Notes: a model not told the origin generated them from the letters alone. A stretch of 22,142 bases of DNA from JBBCJT01 sp037190665 (GCA_037190665.1 JBBCJT010000162.1:1-22142); one strand, 5' to 3'. Shown: positions 7,313 through 16,708, numbered from the stretch's first letter. Numbers and translations: made by a program.

Positions 7313-8578
7313 ATGTTCGACGGCAATCTTCTCGATCAGGCTCTTGTTCGCCTCGATGAAGCTGCGGGCCATCTGAATGTCGACCCGGATGTCATTGAAA
7401 AACTGAAATACCCGCGCGAGACGACGAAGGTCCGGCTGATGATCCGCATGGATGACGGATCGCGGAAATCCTTCCTCGCCTGGCGCTGCCGTTACGACGA
7501 CACGCGCGGCCCGACCAAGGGCGGCATCCGCTTCCACCCCGCCTCGACCATCGACGAGGTGGAGACGCTCGCCTTCTGGATGACCGTGAAGTGCGCGGTG
7601 ATGAACCTGCCTTATGGCGGCGGCAAGGGCGCGGTGCAGGTCGATCCGCGCCAGTTGTCCAAGGCCGAGCTCGAGCGGCTGTCGCGCGCCTACATCCAGG
7701 CGTTCGCCCGCATCGTCGGCCCGGATCGCGATATCCCCGCGCCCGACGTCTACACCAACGCCATGATCATGGGCTGGATGGCCGACGAGTACGCCCAGAT
7801 CGTCGGGCAGGCCGAACCCGCGATGATCACCGGCAAGCCGCTCGCGCTCGGCGGCTCGCTCGGCCGGAGCGATGCCACGGCGCGCGGCGGGTACTACCTG
7901 GTGCGCCATCTGGCGGCGGATCTGGGGCTGAACGGGCGGATGCGCGTCGCCATCCAGGGCTTCGGCAATGCCGGCCAGCACATGGCACGGCTGCTCATGG
8001 CCGACGGGCACAGCATCGTCGCGGTGTCGGATTCCACGGGCGCGGTGCGCGCGGCCCAGGGGCTCGACGTCGCGAGCCTGCTCGCCGCGAAGGCCGAGGG
8101 CCGCTCCGTCGCCACGACGGCCGGCGTGGACGGGCACGAGGCGTTCGACGCCGACGCGCTGATCGGCACCGATTGCGACCTGCTCATCCCGGCGGCGCTG
8201 GAGAACATGATCCACGCCGACAACGCGACGACGGTGAAGGCGAAGCTGGTGCTGGAGCTGGCGAACGGCCCGTTGACGCCGGATGCGGACGCCATCCTCG
8301 CGCGCCAGAACGTGGTCGTGCTGCCCGACATCCTCGCCAATGCCGGCGGGGTGACGGTGTCCTACTTCGAGTGGGTCCAGAACCGGCAGGGCTACTACTG
8401 GCCGGTGGAGGAGATCCACGACCGGCTGCGCACGATGATGGAACGCGAAGGCCGCGCGATCTGGAACGTGGCGCAGGAGAAATCGGTCACCGTCCGCACC
8501 GCCGCCTACGTGCACGCGCTGAGCCGGCTCGCCGAGGCCATCGAGGCGCACGGCACGCAGAGCTTCTTCCTGAGCTGA
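7313..8578 (+). CDS. Glu/Leu/Phe/Val dehydrogenase family, probably glutamate dehydrogenase
   Basis: This 421-residue enzyme of the amino-acid dehydrogenase superfamily oxidatively deaminates an amino acid to a 2-oxoacid with NAD(P), or the reverse. Three lysines, K69 (KGGIRFHP), K93 (MTVKCAV) and K105 (PYGGGKGAV), are spaced exactly as K89/K113/K125 of the clostridial glutamate dehydrogenase. GPDRDIPAPDVYTN supplies the catalytic Asp at about 140. The Rossmann fold begins at IQGFGNAGQ (about 216). Length and lysine spacing favour glutamate as substrate, but leucine or another amino acid is not excluded from sequence alone. AGGAG lies five bases before the ATG. The first thirty codons are unusually rich in A/T-ending codons, a pattern often seen in well-expressed genes. 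It follows tyrS by 47 bp on the same strand. Confidence 0.93.
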   Translation: MFDGNLLDQALVRLDEAAGHLNVDPDVIEKLKYPRETTKVRLMIRMDDGSRKSFLAWRCRYDDTRGPTKGGIRFHPASTIDEVETLAFWMTVKCAVMNLPYGGGKGAVQVDPRQLSKAELERLSRAYIQAFARIVGPDRDIPAPDVYTNAMIMGWMADEYAQIVGQAEPAMITGKPLALGGSLGRSDATARGGYYLVRHLAADLGLNGRMRVAIQGFGNAGQHMARLLMADGHSIVAVSDSTGAVRAAQGLDVASLLAAKAEGRSVATTAGVDGHEAFDADALIGTDCDLLIPAALENMIHADNATTVKAKLVLELANGPLTPDADAILARQNVVVLPDILANAGGVTVSYFEWVQNRQGYYWPVEEIHDRLRTMMEREGRAIWNVAQEKSVTVRTAAYVHALSRLAEAIEAHGTQSFFLS

Positions 8579-8617
8579 CCCGGCGCGACTGTCTGACCTT
8601 CGCACTCGGCATGCCCC

Positions 8618-8631
8618 GCCCCGCGCGGGGC
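8618..8631 (+). terminator. Weak hairpin after the GDH-family gene
   Basis: GCCCC (8618-8622) pairs with GGGGC (8627-8631) around GCGC, followed by TTGTCATT. The stem is short and the T content modest, so it is at best a partial terminator between the dehydrogenase and the ABC transporter. Confidence 0.25.
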
Positions 8632-8666
8632 TTGTCATTCTGGTCGGCCGTGCGTGGAGACCCGAC

Positions 8667-10493
8667 GTGTTCCGGAAGCTGGAACGCATCCTGCCGCCGA
8701 CCGCAACCCCCGAAGGCGGACCGCCTCCGGAAGGGCTGGTCGCGTTCTACTGGCATTTCGTGCGGCAGGCCCGCTGGCTGTTCGCGGCGGTGTTCGCGGC
8801 CGGGCTGGTGGTGGCGGTCCTCGACAGCCTGATCCCGGCCTTCGTCGGCCGGCTGGTCACGCTGATCTCCACCCACGAACCGGCGACCCTGTTCGCGGAA
8901 GCGTGGCGGGAGCTGGCGGTCATGGCGGCGGTGGTGTTGATCGGCCGTCCGCTCGCGCTGCTGTGCTGGCAGATGCTGGTGCAGCAGGCGGTCGCCGCGA
9001 ATGTCACCAACCGCATCCGCTGGCAGAGCCACTGGCACGTCGTGCGGCAGGGCTGGAGCTTCTTCCAGGACGATTTCGCCGGCCGCATCGCCAACCGCGT
9101 GATGCAGACGGGCCCCGCCCTGCGCGAGAGCGTGGTGATGGCCGCCGATGCGGTCTGGTACATCATCGTCTACGGCGGCAGTGCACTGGTCATGCTGGCG
9201 AGCGTGGACGTCCGTCTCGCCGTGCCGATCGCGGTCTGGTTCGCGCTCTATGCGGTGCTGCTGCGGCTGTTCGTGCCGCGGCTGCGCGACCGCGCGCGGG
9301 AGATGAGCGAGAAGCGCTCGGCGCTCACCGGGCGCATCGTGGACAGCTACACGAACATCCTCACGGTGAAGCTGTTCGCCCGCGCCGACGAGGAGGACGC
9401 CTACGTCCGCGATGCGGTGGACGACCACACCGCGACCTTCCACAGCCAGCTCCGGCTGATCACGCTGTTCACGGTGTCGCTGACGGTGCTGAACGCGCTG
9501 ATGGTCACGGCGACCGCGGGCCTCGCGGTGCTGCTGTGGATGCGCGGCGCGATCGAGGTCGGCACGGTGGCGATGGCGCTGCCGCTCGCCGCGCAGATCG
9601 CCAACATGTCCGGCTGGGTCGCGCGCAACATCACCGCGATCTTCGAGAATATCGGCGTGGTGCAGGAGGGCATCCGGTCCATCGCGCGGCTGCCCACCGG
9701 CCAGGACCGGCCCGGCGCGATGCCGCTGAAGGTCGCGCACGGCGCGATCCGGTTCGAGGACGTGAGCTTCGGCTACGGCCGCGCGCGCGGCGTGATCCAC
9801 GGCATCACGCTCGACATCGCGCCCGGCGAGCGGGTCGGCCTCGTCGGCCACTCCGGCGCGGGCAAGTCCACGCTGGTCAACCTGCTACTGCGCTTCTTCG
9901 ACCCCGATCAGGGGCGCATCCTGATCGACGGGCAGGATATCGCGCACGCCACGGCGGAGACCGTGCGCGGCGCGATCGGCGTGGTCAGCCAGGACACCTC
10001 GCTGCTGCACCGCTCGATCGGCGACAACATCCGCTACGGCCACCCGGCTGCCCCGCACGCGGCCGTGCGCGCCGCCGCCGAACAGGCCGCCGCGCACGGC
10101 TTCATCGGCGAGCTGACCGACCTGCACGGCCGCCACGGCTACGACGCGCAGGTGGGCGAGCGCGGCGTGAAGCTGTCCGGCGGGCAGCGCCAGCGCATCG
10201 CCATCGCGCGCGTGATCCTGAAGGCCGCGCCGATCCTGGTGCTGGACGAGGCGACCTCCGCCCTCGATTCGGAGGTCGAGGCCGCGATTCAGGAGCAGCT
10301 TCACGGCCTGATGGCGGGCCGCACGGTGATCGCCATCGCGCACCGGCTGTCCACGCTGGCGCTGATGGACCGGCTCGTGGTGCTGGAGGAGGGGCGCATC
10401 GTCGAGCAGGGCACGCACGCGGCGCTGCTGCGCGCGGACGGACCCTATGCGCGGATGTGGCGGCTTCAGGCCGGCGGCTTCGTGGGCGCCTGA
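8667..10493 (+). CDS. ABC exporter half-transporter (fused membrane and ATPase domains)
   Basis: The 608-residue protein has the MsbA-like layout: an N-terminal six-helix membrane domain (about 35-330, inner membrane) and a C-terminal nucleotide-binding domain. The latter has Walker A GHSGAGKST at about 394-402, signature LSGGQRQRIAIAR from about 503, Walker B ILVLDEATSALD near 522-533 and the switch histidine in IAHRLS near 558. All catalytic motifs are intact. It should homodimerise, or pair with another half-transporter, and export a hydrophobic substrate. The substrate cannot be told from sequence; lipids, drugs or peptides are all known for the family. The start is GTG with GGAG seven bases upstream. 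It lies 88 bp after the dehydrogenase and converges on the AsmA-like gene with 15 bp between stops. Confidence 0.94.
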   Translation: MFRKLERILPPTATPEGGPPPEGLVAFYWHFVRQARWLFAAVFAAGLVVAVLDSLIPAFVGRLVTLISTHEPATLFAEAWRELAVMAAVVLIGRPLALLCWQMLVQQAVAANVTNRIRWQSHWHVVRQGWSFFQDDFAGRIANRVMQTGPALRESVVMAADAVWYIIVYGGSALVMLASVDVRLAVPIAVWFALYAVLLRLFVPRLRDRAREMSEKRSALTGRIVDSYTNILTVKLFARADEEDAYVRDAVDDHTATFHSQLRLITLFTVSLTVLNALMVTATAGLAVLLWMRGAIEVGTVAMALPLAAQIANMSGWVARNITAIFENIGVVQEGIRSIARLPTGQDRPGAMPLKVAHGAIRFEDVSFGYGRARGVIHGITLDIAPGERVGLVGHSGAGKSTLVNLLLRFFDPDQGRILIDGQDIAHATAETVRGAIGVVSQDTSLLHRSIGDNIRYGHPAAPHAAVRAAAEQAAAHGFIGELTDLHGRHGYDAQVGERGVKLSGGQRQRIAIARVILKAAPILVLDEATSALDSEVEAAIQEQLHGLMAGRTVIAIAHRLSTLALMDRLVVLEEGRIVEQGTHAALLRADGPYARMWRLQAGGFVGA

Positions 10494-10508
10494 GCCGAGC
10501 CGGGCGCG

Positions 10509-13500
10509 CTAGCCCCCGCCCCCGTCCGGCTGGGTCTGCGGCATGGTCGGCGCCGGCCGCCCCGCCGGGGCGGGCGCCGCTGGCGGCGTGGCGGTCGCGG
10601 CCGCGGGCGGCGGCACGCCGTTCCGGGCCGGCGCCGCGTTGTTGTTGCCGCCGTCGAGGATGCCGAACAGCCCGCGCAGGAAACCCGGCGTCAGCGCCGA
10701 AAGCGGATTGATCGCCACCTCCGGATCATCGAGCGGCCCACGCACCGTGTAGCGCGCCGCGAACAGCCCGCTGCCCTGCTCCGGGCTGAACAACCGGCCG
10801 ATCAGCGGGATGTGGCCGAGCAGCGAGTTGAAGAAATAGGCGGGCACGATGGTGCCGGTGATGTCCGTGCGCTGGCGGGCGAGGTCGATCCGGCCGGTCG
10901 CGGTCAGCCCCAGGCTGGCGGAGAAGGCCCGGCTTTCCCCAAGGGCGAGCGCGTCCTCCGTCAGGCTGAACGGCGCGACGAGCTGCGCGAAGTGCAGCCC
11001 GTCCGTCCGCAGCGCCTCGACCAGCCCGTACAGCGTCATCGCCTGCATCAGCTTGGCGATGCCGGGCGCGTCGCGGATCGCGAACTCGGCGATCTCGGCG
11101 GTGCCGGAAAGCGGCCGACCGGGCTTGCTGTCGTCATAGGCCGCGGAGACGGTCAGCGTGCCGCCCTGCATGCGGTCGAGGATGTCGAAGGTCCGCAGCA
11201 GCGCGCCCGCATCGGCGGCGGTGACGCGCAGGGTGCGCCGGCCGTCCTGCGGCGCGAGGGTCAGTTCGAACGCCCCGCCCTGCGCCGCGGTGCGGCCGGT
11301 CGCGCGCGCCTGGGAGATCAGCCGCCCGTCGCTGCGCAGCGTCATCGCCACGCCGTGCAGCAGCCGCTGGGGGCCGAACTGGACCCGGTCCAGCCGGATA
11401 TCGACCTCGTAGGGCGGGCCGGGGGTCTCGGGTTCGGGCGGCTGCGCTTCCGCCGGCCGCCGGCGGCCGAAGCGCGCCGACAGGTCGAGCTGCTGGCCGC
11501 GGATCGTGGCGGCGAGCGGCCGGTTGCCCGACGCCAGCGCCACCTCCCCGCTCAGCCGGTTGTCGCCGAGCTGGACCTGATCGAACACGATCCGCTCCAG
11601 GCCGCCTTCGCGGGTCGCCGTCGCGCGCCCGCGGACAGATATGCCGTCGCCGTCGAGGCGGATCGGGTCGATGCCGGTGATCCGCTCGCCCGCGAGCGCG
11701 ACGGTCGCCTCGGCGCGGGCCGGCCGGCCGGCGGGCTTCTGCCAGGCGAGGTCGTCGATCGCGAGCCGCGCCTCCCCCAGATCGGCCTTCAGCGCCACGC
11801 TGAGCTGCCCGTTGCGGCGCGCCTGCGCCTGCACGTCCAGCGCCACCGGGCCGGTCAGATATGGTGCAGGATCAAAGCCGAAGCCGGCAAAGTTGTGCGC
11901 ATCTGTCTTCGTGGAGACGCTCTGCCGCGACACCACCTGCGTCGGCGGGCCGGAGCGGAAATCCTCCTCGACCGAGAGCCGGGCCTGAATGCCGCCGACA
12001 CGTGCCGTTCCCGACAGCTTCAGCCCGTCCGGGTCGACCGAGAAGTCGAAGGCGCCGGAATCGAGGTCGCGGCCCAGCACGATGGCGCCCAGCCGTACGT
12101 CGCTGAGCTTGCCCGCCGCCTCGATCTGCAGCGTGTCGAGGTCCAGGTCCTTGATCATCGGCAGCACGACGATGAGCTGCGCGGCCACCTGTCCGCCCGG
12201 ATTGCGCAGGTCGAGCGGCCGCTTCTCGAACAGCTTCAGCCGCGGATGGCGCAGCAGGTCCAGCACGGCCGGCACCGGGCCGGACAGCGGCGCTTCCACG
12301 CGCAGGAACTGGTCGGCGGCATCGAGGCCGGTGACGAGGATACGCGCGTCGCCGGCGCGGATCGGTCCCGTGCCGCCGCCACGGGAGTGGATCGTGACCT
12401 CCGACTTGGTGAAGGTGATCTCGCCATCGACGCCGGTGAGCGGCGGCACCGGCTGCAGCCAGTGCACCGTCACCTGCTCCGCCCGCCCCTGGCCGGAGAG
12501 GGAGACCAGATCGATCCGGTCGAGGTCCCGATCCGCCGGCACGGTCAGTTGCGCGGTCAGCGTGAGGTCGCGGGCGGTTCCGTCGGTCAGGTTCTCGACC
12601 ATCCACACCCGCGGGTTCGCCGCCACGCCCTGCGGCCACAGCGCCGGCAGAGCGGCCAGCGGCACGGCATCCACCTGCACACGCAGGTCCGCGCCGTAGG
12701 TGCCATCCTGCCGCTGCTGCCCCTCGCCACTGAGCCGGATCGTCGGCCCTGCATGGCCTCCGGCATCGGCGAGGCGCAGCGTCATCTCCTGCACCGTCGC
12801 CGCAGTGCCGTCCCAGCCGCCCCGCAGCGCGCCCCGTTCGAAGGCGACGGTGGCTTCGGGCAGCGTTGCCGTGCCGGCGCCGATCGTCAGCGACAGGTCC
12901 GCGCCGCGCGGCCGGAACTGCGGATCGAGCCGCAGCGTGAGCCGTGTCGCCACCGGTGCGTCGAGCCCGGCGAGCGGGGCCAGGGCGGGAATGGTCTGGG
13001 CAAGGACCGCCGGGCGCACCGGCGTCGCGTCGACATCCAGTTCCAGCCCCGCGCCCGTCCAGCCGCCGGTGATCGCGGCGCGCATCGAGTTCTCGCCCAG
13101 CGTGACATGCAGGTCCGCGGCGAGGCTGAGCCCGCCTTCCGGGCGCCGCACCACGTCGATCGTCGCGTCCGGCACGTGCCAGATCGTCCCCAGCGCGTGG
13201 TCGATGATCTCCAGCCGCGCCTGCTCGATCCGCAGCCGCGCGAAGCGGCCGAAGCGCGAGCCGTCGCGTTCCGGATGGGTCAGGTCCTCCAGCAGGTCGT
13301 GCGCGACGCCGGCATCGCCGGGCGCGCCTTCCGCCTCGCCCACGAAGGCGACGGAGACGCTGCCGTCCTCGGCCCGCACCAGCGACAGGCGTGGCCGGCG
13401 CAGCAGAATGCTGCGCGGCGCGATCTCGCCCAGCACCAGCCGCCGCAGCGAGAGGGAGACGGCCGCCTCCGGGAGGGCGATCTCCGTCGTGCCGTCGCGC

Positions 13501-13802
13501 GCGCGCACGCGCACGTCCGACAGCCGGATGTCGAGCGGCCGGTCCACCGCGCCGAGGCCTTCCCAGGCGAGCGTCGCGCTGCCGACCGTGACCGTGCGCC
13601 CCTCCGCCTCGGCCGTCGCCTGCGCCGCGATCTCGCGCGCGAGCCAGGGCAGTTCCAGCGGCCCCTGCGACAGCCGCCACGCCAGCAGCGCGATGCCGGC
13701 GGCCGTGGCGATCGTCAGGCCGAGCGCGATGCCGACGACGAAGCGCAGCAGGCGCCCGCCCCGGTGCAGCGCCGACCGGCCTTGCGGGACCGTGCCTGTC
13801 AT
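10509..13802 (-). CDS. AsmA-like / DUF3971 (YhdP family) envelope protein
   Basis: The 1097-residue protein has one N-terminal membrane anchor (about 20-43, VVGIALGLTIATAAGIALLAW) and a very long periplasmic part rich in short beta strands. The C-terminal block is characteristic of the YhdP/AsmA-like family: DAPGIAKLMQAMTLYGL, then ITGTIVPAYFFNSLLGHIP and GLFAARYTVRGPLDDPEVAINP. Family members form hydrophobic-groove beta-rods that bridge the inner and outer membranes and carry phospholipid. E. coli YhdP is somewhat longer (about 1270 residues). The last 40 residues are a Pro/Ala-rich tail. Around residues 633-648 a cluster of A/T-ending codons interrupts otherwise G/C-ending usage. It diverges from glnE with only 14 bp between start codons. 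Confidence 0.88.
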   Translation of the reverse strand: MTGTVPQGRSALHRGGRLLRFVVGIALGLTIATAAGIALLAWRLSQGPLELPWLAREIAAQATAEAEGRTVTVGSATLAWEGLGAVDRPLDIRLSDVRVRARDGTTEIALPEAAVSLSLRRLVLGEIAPRSILLRRPRLSLVRAEDGSVSVAFVGEAEGAPGDAGVAHDLLEDLTHPERDGSRFGRFARLRIEQARLEIIDHALGTIWHVPDATIDVVRRPEGGLSLAADLHVTLGENSMRAAITGGWTGAGLELDVDATPVRPAVLAQTIPALAPLAGLDAPVATRLTLRLDPQFRPRGADLSLTIGAGTATLPEATVAFERGALRGGWDGTAATVQEMTLRLADAGGHAGPTIRLSGEGQQRQDGTYGADLRVQVDAVPLAALPALWPQGVAANPRVWMVENLTDGTARDLTLTAQLTVPADRDLDRIDLVSLSGQGRAEQVTVHWLQPVPPLTGVDGEITFTKSEVTIHSRGGGTGPIRAGDARILVTGLDAADQFLRVEAPLSGPVPAVLDLLRHPRLKLFEKRPLDLRNPGGQVAAQLIVVLPMIKDLDLDTLQIEAAGKLSDVRLGAIVLGRDLDSGAFDFSVDPDGLKLSGTARVGGIQARLSVEEDFRSGPPTQVVSRQSVSTKTDAHNFAGFGFDPAPYLTGPVALDVQAQARRNGQLSVALKADLGEARLAIDDLAWQKPAGRPARAEATVALAGERITGIDPIRLDGDGISVRGRATATREGGLERIVFDQVQLGDNRLSGEVALASGNRPLAATIRGQQLDLSARFGRRRPAEAQPPEPETPGPPYEVDIRLDRVQFGPQRLLHGVAMTLRSDGRLISQARATGRTAAQGGAFELTLAPQDGRRTLRVTAADAGALLRTFDILDRMQGGTLTVSAAYDDSKPGRPLSGTAEIAEFAIRDAPGIAKLMQAMTLYGLVEALRTDGLHFAQLVAPFSLTEDALALGESRAFSASLGLTATGRIDLARQRTDITGTIVPAYFFNSLLGHIPLIGRLFSPEQGSGLFAARYTVRGPLDDPEVAINPLSALTPGFLRGLFGILDGGNNNAAPARNGVPPPAAATATPPAAPAPAGRPAPTMPQTQPDGGGG

Positions 13803-13816
13803 GGCGAGGCTCTCGC
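13803..13816. promoter_or_regulatory. 14-bp divergent gap carrying both ribosome-binding regions
   Basis: The whole space between the two start codons is 14 bp and contains GCGAG-GCT-CTCGC (13804-13816), an inverted repeat with 5-bp arms. On the plus strand it gives GAGG seven bases before the glnE ATG; on the minus strand it gives GAGAG before the AsmA-like ATG. Promoters for either gene must therefore lie inside the coding sequence of the other. Confidence 0.6.
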
Positions 13817-16708
13817 ATGAGCCAGCGACTCGACCCCGCCGCCCTGCCGCGTCCCGCCGATCCGGACGCGGCCGCGCGGCTCGCGGACCGCTTCGCCGAA
13901 CAGGGCCCCGCGGAGGCGGAACTCGCGGGGCAGGCCGGCTTTCGCGCCATGCTCGGCGCGCTGAGTTCCAGCCCCTACCTCTCCGACCTCGCGATGCGGG
14001 AGGCGGAGACGCTGGGCCGCATCGCGCGCGAGGGGGCGGATGCCGTGGCGGCGGAGGCCATCGCCTCCGTCGCGGCGCTGCCGCCCGCCCTGCGTCAGGC
14101 GGAGACCATGGCGAGGATGCGGGAGGCCAAGCGCCGCGCGGCGCTCGCCATCGCGATCGCCGACATCGCCGGCTGGTGGGAGGTGATGCGCGTCACCGGC
14201 GCGCTGACGGACCTCGCCGAGACGAGCCTGCGCATCGCCGCGCGCCATGCCCTGCGCGCCGCGCACGATGCAGGCGAGCTGCGCCTCCGCCGCCCCGACA
14301 TGCCCGAACGCAACAGCGGCCTGATCGTGCTGGGGATGGGCAAGCTGGGCGCGCGCGAGCTGAACTACTCGTCGGATGTCGACCTCATCGTTCTCTATGA
14401 CCCGGCCGCGCGAGTATACCACGGCGACGACATCGGCGCGGCGCATGTGCGGATCGCGCGCACGATCGTACGCCTGATGGAGGAACGCACGGCCGACGGT
14501 TACGTGTTTCGCACGGACCTGCGGCTTCGCCCAGACCCCGCGGCGACGCCGATGGCGGTCGCGCTGCCGGCCGCCCTCGCCTACTACGAAAGCCTCGGGC
14601 TGACCTGGGAGCGGGCGGCGATGATCAAGGCGCGGCCGGTGGCCGGCGACATCGCCGCGGGCCAGGGCTTCCTGCGCGAGATCCGCCCCTTCGTCTGGCG
14701 CCGCAGCCTGGATTTCGCGGCGCTCTCCGACATCCAGAACATGAAGACGCGCATCCACGCGCATAAGGGCTTCGGCGAGATCGCCGTGCTCGGCCATGAC
14801 GTGAAGGTCGGACGCGGCGGCATCCGGGAGGTGGAGTTCACCGCGCAGGCGCTGCAGCTCATCTGGGGCGGGCGCGATCCGGAGCTGCGGGATCCCACCA
14901 CGCTCGGCGCGCTCGCCCTGCTTGCCGAACGCGGCCACCTCGATCCGAAGGACGTGCCCCCGCTGTCCGAGGGGTATCGCTACCTGCGGCGGGTCGAGCA
15001 TCGCATCCAGATGATGGCGGACCGGCAGACCCATCGCCTGCCCGAAACGCCGGCCGCACTCGCGCAGTTCGCAACGTTTCTCGGGGCGGAGTCCACCGAC
15101 GCCTTCGCCGCCGAGCTGACCGGCCATCTCGGTCGTATCGAGCGCATCTATTCCGGGCTGTTCGAGGCGCCGGCCGAGGCCCCCGTCGAGGGTGTGGCGA
15201 GGCTATGCTTCGACGGACCGGACGAGGACGAGGCGACGCTGAACGCGCTGGCGGCGATGGGCTTCTCCAAGCCCGCGACGGTGACGGCGGCGGTGCGCGG
15301 CTGGCTTGCCGGCCGGGCGCGCGCGACGCGCAGCACGCGGGCGCGGGAATTGCTGCGGGAGATCGCGCCCGCCCTGCTCGCCGCCATCTCCCGCCAGCCA
15401 CGGCCGGATGCGGTCTTCGCGCGGCTCGAATCCTTCCTGCTGCAATTGCCGGCGGGCGTGCAGCTTCTGTCGCTGTTCCAGCGCAATCCCGCGCTGCTGG
15501 ACCGCATCGCGCTGGTGCTGGGGGCCGCGCCGCAGACGGCGGATTACCTCGCGCACAATCCCGATGCGATCGAGGGGCTGATCGCGGCCGAGCTGCCCGA
15601 CCCGAAGCCGGCGGCAAGCCTGAAGCCGCGCCTTGCCGATGCCGATCACCTGGAGGTGGCGATCGAGGCGACGCGGCGCTTCGTGCACGAGCACCGGTTC
15701 CGCATCGGCGTGGCGACAGTGGAGGCGCGCATCGACGCGGACGCGGCCGGCCTCGCGCGCGCGGCCCTCGCGGGCGCGGCGCTCGATGCCCTGCTGCCGC
15801 GCGTGACGCGCGATTTCGCCGCGCGCTGGGGGCGCATGCGTGGCGGGTCGGTGGCCGTGATCGGCATGGGCAAGCTCGGCGGGCGGGAGATGATGGCGGA
15901 GTCCGATCTCGACCTGATCCTCGTCTACGACCATCCGCCGGAGGTCGAGGCGAGCAGCGGGGCGCGGCCGATGGCCCCGCAGGTCTGGTTCGGCCGGCTG
16001 ACCACCGCCTTCGTCGCCTCCATCACCGCCCCGGGCGTGGAAGGGCCGATGTTCGCGGTGGACATGCGGCTGCGGCCATCGGGCAACAAGGGGCCGGTCG
16101 CCGTGCGCCTCGCGTCGTTCGAGCGTTACCAGGCCGAGGATGCCTGGACGTGGGAGCGCATGGCGCTGACGCGGGGGCGCGTCGTCGCCGGGCCGGCGGC
16201 GCTGCGCAAGCGCATCGAGGCAGCGATCCGCCACGCACTGACCCGGCCGACCGACGCGGGGAAGATCCGCGCCGACGCGGCCTCCATGCGTGCGCGCATG
16301 CTGCGCGACCTGCCCGCGCAGGGACCGTGGGACGTGAAGCTGCGGCCGGGCGGACAGATCGAGGTGGAGTTCATCGCGCAGGTGCTGCAACTGCTGCACG
16401 CGCCGCGCGACCCGTCCGTGCTGTCGCAGACCACGCGCGAGGCGCTCGCGAACCTCGCGAAGGTCGGCGCCCTGCCGGCCGCCGACGCGGAGGCGCTGAT
16501 CGCCGCCGACCGGCTCTGGCGCACCGTGCAGGGCATGCTGCGGCTGACGGTGGGCCAGCCCAAGACCGCCGAGCTGCCGCCCTCCCCGGCCGATGCGCTG
16601 CTCCGCGCCGCGGACCTGCCGGACATCGCGGCGCTGAACGCCGCGTGCGAGGCCACGGCAGAGACCGTGCGCCGCCTGTTCGTCACCCATGTCGGAGAAC
16701 CCGCATGA
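13817..16708 (+). CDS. glnE: Bifunctional glutamine synthetase adenylyltransferase/deadenylyltransferase
   Basis: GlnE adds AMP to glutamine synthetase when nitrogen is plentiful and removes it when nitrogen is scarce, under control of PII protein. The 963-residue length is normal. Both nucleotidyltransferase halves are present. The N-terminal deadenylylase has GMGKLGARELNYSSDVD at about 172-188, and the C-terminal adenylylase has GMGKLGGREMMAESDLD at about 682-698. Each keeps its metal-binding Asp-x-Asp. Regulatory helical bundles follow each half (for example GRGGIREVEFTAQALQLIWGG and RPGGQIEVEFIAQVLQLLHA). The stop overlaps the bcp start as ATGA. Nitrogen-related company: a GDH-family gene lies about 5 kb upstream, but not in the same operon. 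Confidence 0.98.
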   Translation: MSQRLDPAALPRPADPDAAARLADRFAEQGPAEAELAGQAGFRAMLGALSSSPYLSDLAMREAETLGRIAREGADAVAAEAIASVAALPPALRQAETMARMREAKRRAALAIAIADIAGWWEVMRVTGALTDLAETSLRIAARHALRAAHDAGELRLRRPDMPERNSGLIVLGMGKLGARELNYSSDVDLIVLYDPAARVYHGDDIGAAHVRIARTIVRLMEERTADGYVFRTDLRLRPDPAATPMAVALPAALAYYESLGLTWERAAMIKARPVAGDIAAGQGFLREIRPFVWRRSLDFAALSDIQNMKTRIHAHKGFGEIAVLGHDVKVGRGGIREVEFTAQALQLIWGGRDPELRDPTTLGALALLAERGHLDPKDVPPLSEGYRYLRRVEHRIQMMADRQTHRLPETPAALAQFATFLGAESTDAFAAELTGHLGRIERIYSGLFEAPAEAPVEGVARLCFDGPDEDEATLNALAAMGFSKPATVTAAVRGWLAGRARATRSTRARELLREIAPALLAAISRQPRPDAVFARLESFLLQLPAGVQLLSLFQRNPALLDRIALVLGAAPQTADYLAHNPDAIEGLIAAELPDPKPAASLKPRLADADHLEVAIEATRRFVHEHRFRIGVATVEARIDADAAGLARAALAGAALDALLPRVTRDFAARWGRMRGGSVAVIGMGKLGGREMMAESDLDLILVYDHPPEVEASSGARPMAPQVWFGRLTTAFVASITAPGVEGPMFAVDMRLRPSGNKGPVAVRLASFERYQAEDAWTWERMALTRGRVVAGPAALRKRIEAAIRHALTRPTDAGKIRADAASMRARMLRDLPAQGPWDVKLRPGGQIEVEFIAQVLQLLHAPRDPSVLSQTTREALANLAKVGALPAADAEALIAADRLWRTVQGMLRLTVGQPKTAELPPSPADALLRAADLPDIAALNAACEATAETVRRLFVTHVGEPA

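Noticed and set aside
10812..13820. 1002-codon open frame antisense to the AsmA-like gene
   Set aside because: Composition is dominated by Arg, Gln, Gly and His with no recognisable fold. It is a mirror of the real gene, and even overlaps the glnE start.
15203..16690. 495-codon frame antisense to glnE, and a 654-codon frame (15205-17169) partly made of bcp
   Set aside because: The first is a compositional shadow. In the second only the last 154 codons, from the ATG at 16705, resemble a protein family.
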